Source: a virus. From it: 42,777 nt of DNA. The translations under genes and the position numbers were made by a program. Below are positions 39,225 to 42,777 of the stretch, in pieces. Under the pieces are notes generated by a model. The model made no database searches. It was given only the letters and a program-made list of their open reading frames with translations, and was not told the origin of the DNA. The DNA lies in the IMG/VR virus record IMGVR_UViG_3300020183_002723, positions 1-42,777 of that record. The stretch is one strand, 5' to 3'. Each line of letters opens with the position of its first letter. Position 1 is the first letter of the stretch.

Positions 39225-39968
39225 ATGTTTGTGTCAGTTTGTAATAAAGAATATTTGATTGGTTTTGAGGTAATGTTAAAATCATTGGTGGAAAATAATC
39301 CCAGGGTTGTTAAGGAGAATATACCATTTATGGTAATAAGTAATGACTTAACATCAGATGATTTAATAACCTCTAAAAAAATACATAATAACATTTTACT
39401 AAAAAATTATGACGAATCAAAATATAATCAAATTAATGAGTTAAAGACAGATCAAACCGGATTTGGTGATTACACAAAGTATGAAATATTTTCAATAGAC
39501 GGTGTTGATAAAATAATATTTTTAGATTCAGATATTGTTATTCTTGGAAATATTGATTACTTAATTGATTATAGTGATGACTTTGGGTGTGTTCGTGAAT
39601 TATATATTGACCAATACAATACCGGAGTTATGGTTATTAATAAAAAATACCTATCAGAAAAAATAACAAATGATTTAATTGGTTTGACCTTGTTGTATGG
39701 TATTACAGAACATTTCGACCAAGACATAATAAACTTTTACTTTGATGATGTAATTAAACCAATTCCAATAGAGTATAACTACTTAAAAACATATTCAAAA
39801 CAAGTTTTTATAAACACTGGTTTACCAAAGTATATTAAGGTATTACATTTTATTGTTAAAAAACCTTGGCAGAATAAACCTTTGGTGTCTTTGGAAGAGG
39901 GTACAATATGGCAGGAAAAATACTGGTTTGATTATTACTCTAAAATTTTAAAACTTAAGAATGGTTAA
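39225..39968 (+). CDS. GT8-family glycosyltransferase
   Basis: The 247-residue protein has GT8 features: MFVSVCNKEYLIGFEVMLKS at the N-terminus, the metal-binding DSD in KIIFLDSDIVILGNIDYL (101-103), YNTGVMVINKKYL (131-143), EHFDQDIIN (DQD at 165-167) and the C-terminal His of VLHFIVKKPW (208), which completes the metal site. Such enzymes transfer hexoses from UDP donors. There is no membrane segment, so it acts in the cytoplasm. It is the first of three sugar-transfer genes in one + strand unit after the fibre terminator; it lacks the TATTTAT box, and its start overlaps nothing upstream. Its 3' end overlaps the next gene by 8 bases. Confidence 0.9.
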   Translation: MFVSVCNKEYLIGFEVMLKSLVENNPRVVKENIPFMVISNDLTSDDLITSKKIHNNILLKNYDESKYNQINELKTDQTGFGDYTKYEIFSIDGVDKIIFLDSDIVILGNIDYLIDYSDDFGCVRELYIDQYNTGVMVINKKYLSEKITNDLIGLTLLYGITEHFDQDIINFYFDDVIKPIPIEYNYLKTYSKQVFINTGLPKYIKVLHFIVKKPWQNKPLVSLEEGTIWQEKYWFDYYSKILKLKNG

Positions 39969-40872
39969 ACGACATTACGAAGAACATGAATTATTAAAGT
40001 ATAAGGAATTAAATCCTGACATTAAAAATTTTAATGATAGTACTTTGTTACTTCATTTTGATTCCTTTTGTTTGGGGGATACGATATGTTTTTCATCCTT
40101 TATTGATCCGTTTATTCAACACCACAACCCAAAAAAAATATACATATCAACATTTTTCCCACATTTGTTTAAATCTAAGGACGTTGGGAGGTATGAGTTT
40201 ATAAAAGCTGATGACCCAACCTATATTGAGGTTGATAAGTTGTTGGACGTTGGGTATGATAAAAAAAACTTAAACCACACTTTAAATGGTATGATGTATG
40301 CCACTAAAGATACCATGATGTTACCACAGGACACAAAACCAGGAAAATGTCCGATTATCCCATATAAAGTTAACAAAAAAAATAATAAAATTTCAATAGC
40401 ACCTGAATCACTAAAAAAAATAGCTAGATGGGACTATGAAAATGGTTGGCAAGAAATTGTAAATAGGTTAACCTCATCCGGGTATGACATTTCAAACGTA
40501 TCATACGAAAATACGTTAAATTTAGAAGGTGTGACAAATTATCACGGTTTTGATGATATCAGTGTGTCCTTGAGAGAAATACTAGAGTCGAGAATTTTTA
40601 TTGGGTTATCATCTGGTTTAGCTTGGTTGGCTTGGGCGTACGATATTCCGGTTGTTATGATTTCTAATTTCACGAAAAAACAAAATGAATTCGATTGTTT
40701 TCGGGTATCAAATCCAAAAGTATGTAATGGGTGTTTTAATATGTTTATGAACATCCAAACACACTGTCCAATTTTTTTAAATACAGATAGGGAAAATGAG
40801 TGTCATTTAAATATAACACCAGACATGGTTTGGGAAAAAATAGAATTAGCTTTGTCATTTACAAATGAATAA
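39961..40872 (+). CDS. Autotransporter-type O-heptosyltransferase (BAHT/TibC-like)
   Basis: The 303-residue protein matches the bacterial autotransporter heptosyltransferase family (TibC, Aah), which attaches heptose to Ser of adhesin repeats. Evidence: HFDSFCLGDTICFSSFIDPF (32-51) for the N-terminal donor/acceptor face, SIAPESLKKIARWDYENGWQ (145-164), FIGLSSGLAWLAWAYDIPVV (213-232) followed by MISNFTKKQNEFDCFRVSNP, and the iron-finger: VCNGC (Cys255, Cys258), HCP (Cys269) and NEC (Cys281), the four-Cys arrangement that binds Fe(III) in TibC. The C-terminal ITPDMVWEKIE also fits. It directly follows a GT8 gene and precedes a GT9-like gene, downstream of repetitive fibre genes. I am confident of the family; the substrate is inferred. 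Confidence 0.88.
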   Translation: MVKRHYEEHELLKYKELNPDIKNFNDSTLLLHFDSFCLGDTICFSSFIDPFIQHHNPKKIYISTFFPHLFKSKDVGRYEFIKADDPTYIEVDKLLDVGYDKKNLNHTLNGMMYATKDTMMLPQDTKPGKCPIIPYKVNKKNNKISIAPESLKKIARWDYENGWQEIVNRLTSSGYDISNVSYENTLNLEGVTNYHGFDDISVSLREILESRIFIGLSSGLAWLAWAYDIPVVMISNFTKKQNEFDCFRVSNPKVCNGCFNMFMNIQTHCPIFLNTDRENECHLNITPDMVWEKIELALSFTNE

Positions 40873-40892
40873 AAACAATTATATAATTTAAT

Positions 40893-41777
40893 ATGGAAAA
40901 AAAATATAGTCTATTTCACATTGAAGGTGGTTTGGGTAAACACGTTCTAGCTACCGCGGTAGCACAGTGTATTAAAAATAATTACCCGGATAGAGAACTA
41001 ATAATTGTCTGCGCTTACCCAGAAATATTTTTAAATTTAGAATTTGTTGATAGGGTTTATAGATTGGGTATGACACCATATTTTTATGATGATTTTATTA
41101 GAAATAAAAATACAATGGTTTTTAAACATGAACCGTATTTTACTGACGATCACATCCACAAAAGATTACATTTATTGTTAAATTGGTGTAAATTACACAA
41201 TTTAACATATAATAATGAACAACCAACTTTAAAATTTAATGTTAGACAATTACAAATAGCTCAAGGTAAGTGGTTAAGAGAAAAACCCGTAATGGTAATT
41301 CAAACAAACGGAGGACCATTACAGGATCAACCAAACACATATTCTTGGACTAGGGATATACCATATAATTTAGCTCAAAATATTGTCGATAAATTTTCAG
41401 AAAAATACCATATAATTCAAATATGTAGACACGAACAAAACTCTTTACGTAATGTTGAGGTTGTTCATGAACAAATGTCGAACATGGAGTTATTTTCAAT
41501 TTTGTTAGCTTCAGAAAAAAGATTATTAATTGATTCATCACTACAACACGCTGCGGCAGCTCTTCGTCTTGAATCGACCGTACTTTGGGTCGGTACGTCA
41601 CCAAATGTGTTTGGGTACAATTTACATAAAAATATTATAGCTACGTTACCAAATTCAGTTAAATTACCAGATAGTTACTTATTTGATTATGACTTTAATG
41701 GTACAACACATGAGTGTCCAATGTTTGATAATGATATATTTGATTTAAACCTCATCGTGGAGTCCTTACAAAATTAA
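40893..41777 (+). CDS. GT9-like glycosyltransferase (heptosyltransferase fold)
   Basis: The 294-residue protein starts LFHIEGGLGKHVLATAVAQC (7-26), the GT9 'G-G-x-G' loop with a following helix, and has LLIDSSLQHAAAALRLESTV then LWVGTSPNVFGYN (about 212-244), matching the GT9 C-terminal donor motif 'D-S-x-x-x-H-x-A-A-A-L-x-x-x-x-x-x-L-x-G-x-x-P'. It lacks the four-Cys finger of its neighbour. It would use an ADP-heptose-like or related donor. It begins 20 bases after the heptosyltransferase gene, in the same unit, and may extend the sugar that enzyme adds. Confidence 0.82.
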   Translation: MEKKYSLFHIEGGLGKHVLATAVAQCIKNNYPDRELIIVCAYPEIFLNLEFVDRVYRLGMTPYFYDDFIRNKNTMVFKHEPYFTDDHIHKRLHLLLNWCKLHNLTYNNEQPTLKFNVRQLQIAQGKWLREKPVMVIQTNGGPLQDQPNTYSWTRDIPYNLAQNIVDKFSEKYHIIQICRHEQNSLRNVEVVHEQMSNMELFSILLASEKRLLIDSSLQHAAAALRLESTVLWVGTSPNVFGYNLHKNIIATLPNSVKLPDSYLFDYDFNGTTHECPMFDNDIFDLNLIVESLQN

Positions 41778-41808
41778 AACCGGAAAAGAAAATTACTAAA
41801 CCTGGGGG

Positions 41809-41816
41809 TATTTATG
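41809..41816 (+). promoter_or_regulatory. TATTTATG box variant upstream of the Pro/Thr protein
   Basis: TATTTATG lies after a G-run, 10 bases before the ATG at 41827. It returns exactly where structural genes resume after the three glycosyltransferase genes. Confidence 0.4.
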
Positions 41817-41826
41817 GTAATATACC

Positions 41827-42777
41827 ATGAGTCAAAGTATAACCATAGATAGTATAAATTTTGACGGTGAATTAGCTACCGTTGTTTTTAAACCGGATAA
41901 TGATAATATTGTCATTAATCTGGGTCAAGTAACACTACCTTTCATTTTTTTCCCCGAATTATTAATACCACCAAGACAAGTTTATGGTACATACACCATA
42001 TTGGTAGAAAACGGGGATTGTCCAAATATTTTAAACGTACAAAGACCAACACCAACACCAACACCAACGGTTAGTCCCACAAGAACCCCGGTTCCGACAC
42101 CTACGTCCACTCCGACACCAACCCCAACATTTAACCCATGTAAGGTTCCAACCCCAACCCCAACAAACACCTCAACACCAACGGTCACACCGACAAATAC
42201 ACCTACACCAACTGAGACTTGTACAAATCCTTGTGGTTGTCCTAGTCCAACAAACACCCCAACACCAACAAGAACCCCATCTCCAACTCCGACAATTAAT
42301 CCTTGTGTTACACCCACAAATACACCTACAAATACACCTACACCATCTATTACACCATCTATTACACCAACACCATCTATTACACCAACACACACACCGA
42401 CACCAACAATGACACCAACAATGACACCAACAAAAACAGCTGGACTAACACCGACACCGACTGGTACCCCAACACCGACACCGACACCGACACCAACCTC
42501 AGCGTTTGTAGCTTATTTATTTATTGAACCGATATCTGGTGGTACACTAATGGGTCAGTGGATGTTTGATGGTGGATTTAATTTCTTTGGGTTTAGTAAT
42601 AATACACAACCTACACAAAACCAAACAATATTTAATCAAGAATTAAATAGGTATGTTAACTTTAGTGGTTGGACTTCCGGAGAATTCCCATATTTGATAA
42701 CACAAAACGTACCACAAACAAGTGGTGGTGTCGATTCATTTGGCAATAATATTGTAGCTTATAATTTCAAAACAACA
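41827..42777 (+). CDS. Structural protein with very long Pro/Thr linker (3' end outside window)
   Basis: The frame is open to the last base, so only the first 317 codons are seen. Residues 1-72 form a small beta domain ([40 protein letters not shown]). Residues about 74-226 are a Pro-Thr-Asn linker of some 150 residues with few interruptions (Cys pairs in [13 protein letters not shown]). From about 227 ([37 protein letters not shown]) a beta-rich domain begins. The layout is that of a long extended stalk joining a virion anchor to an adhesive or decorating domain. Pro/Thr stalks are typical O-glycosylation targets, and three glycosyltransferase genes end only 49 bases upstream. No named family. 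Confidence 0.82.
   Translation, partial: MSQSITIDSINFDGELATVVFKPDNDNIVINLGQVTLPFIFFPELLIPPRQVYGTYTILVENGDCPNILNVQRPTPTPTPTVSPTRTPVPTPTSTPTPTPTFNPCKVPTPTPTNTSTPTVTPTNTPTPTETCTNPCGCPSPTNTPTPTRTPSPTPTINPCVTPTNTPTNTPTPSITPSITPTPSITPTHTPTPTMTPTMTPTKTAGLTPTPTGTPTPTPTPTPTSAFVAYLFIEPISGGTLMGQWMFDGGFNFFGFSNNTQPTQNQTIFNQELNRYVNFSGWTSGEFPYLITQNVPQTSGGVDSFGNNIVAYNFKTT
42047..42504 (+). repeat. Pro-Thr coding low-complexity array
   Basis: About 150 codons are dominated by ACA/ACC/ACG/ACT and CCA/CCG/CCT triplets, with sub-repeats ACACCATCTATT (three copies near 42340-42383) and ACACCGACA. Third positions vary, so it is older or under protein-level selection, not pure slippage. It leaves spurious Cys/Trp- and Gly/Val-rich frames on the other strand. 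Confidence 0.9.

Noticed and set aside
39224-39231. TATGTTTG matching the Bacteroidetes -7 element at the GT8 start
   Set aside because: It overlaps the start codon, has no -33 partner at 19-20 bases, and the protein's conserved N-terminus begins right there.
42172-42527. Cys/Trp-rich, Val/Gly-rich and Tyr/Thr-rich frames in other phases
   Set aside because: Artefacts of the Pro/Thr codon array; the frame from 41827 is continuous and has a start, an N-terminal domain and a downstream domain.

Overview
This window is a tightly packed stretch of a low-GC (about one third G+C) tailed-phage genome. It is T4-like (myovirus type) and the host is probably a member of the Bacteroidetes/Flavobacteria. 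The T4-type evidence is the series terminase large subunit C-terminus, portal (gp20-like), prohead protease (gp21-like), acidic scaffold (gp22-like position), major capsid protein (gp23-like), a gp5-like baseplate OB-fold protein and a gp55-like late sigma factor. The Bacteroidetes evidence is a secreted protein ending in the 'PLPVEL' module plus a type IX secretion sorting-like tail, promoters matching TTTG-N19-TAnnTTTG, start codons without Shine-Dalgarno sequences, and a bS21 homologue of Bacteroidetes type. No gap without a gene exceeds 300 bases. I found no tRNA, CRISPR array, integrase or insertion sequence.

Layout. 1-9.1 kb (mostly +): head morphogenesis genes, interrupted by an antisense bS21 gene and a 71-codon gene with its own host-type promoter and terminator. 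9.1-12.6 kb: a T9SS-like secreted protein and small accessory or virion-associated proteins with Cys-containing C-terminal domains. 12.6-18.2 kb (-): baseplate and tail genes. 18.2-28.5 kb (-): a continuous run of non-structural genes: late sigma factor, four glycosyltransferase genes, a HAD-like protein, PhoH, a LicD-like phosphotransferase, a methyltransferase, a ParB/SerK-like plus nucleotidyltransferase fusion, dUTPase and a DEDDy exonuclease. 28.6-31.4 kb (-): five small proteins, including a WYL-like and a LETM1-like one, ending in a terminator. 31.4-39.2 kb (+): a large Cys-rich LamG-like structural protein, two long YadA-like beta-roll fibres and, between the fibres, a trypsin-like protease; a terminator follows. 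39.2-41.8 kb (+): three glycosyltransferases, one of which carries the four-cysteine iron-finger pattern of autotransporter heptosyltransferases. 41.8 kb to the end: a protein with a very long Pro-Thr linker, cut by the window edge.

How it may work together. Head, tail and fibre transcription units are preceded by a recurrent TATTTAT[A/T] box, which I propose is the late promoter used by the gp55-like sigma. Host-type promoters precede the two small genes inside the late region (71 aa and 146 aa) and, more weakly, the bS21 gene. The most exciting part is 33.8-42.8 kb: repetitive autotransporter-like fibres, a serine protease and an autotransporter-type heptosyltransferase side by side. This suggests a phage-encoded pathway that glycosylates, and perhaps proteolytically matures, its own adhesive fibres. 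A second sugar/phospho-alcohol cassette at 19-28.5 kb may extend the decoration. All functions are read from sequence motifs by eye; no database search was run.
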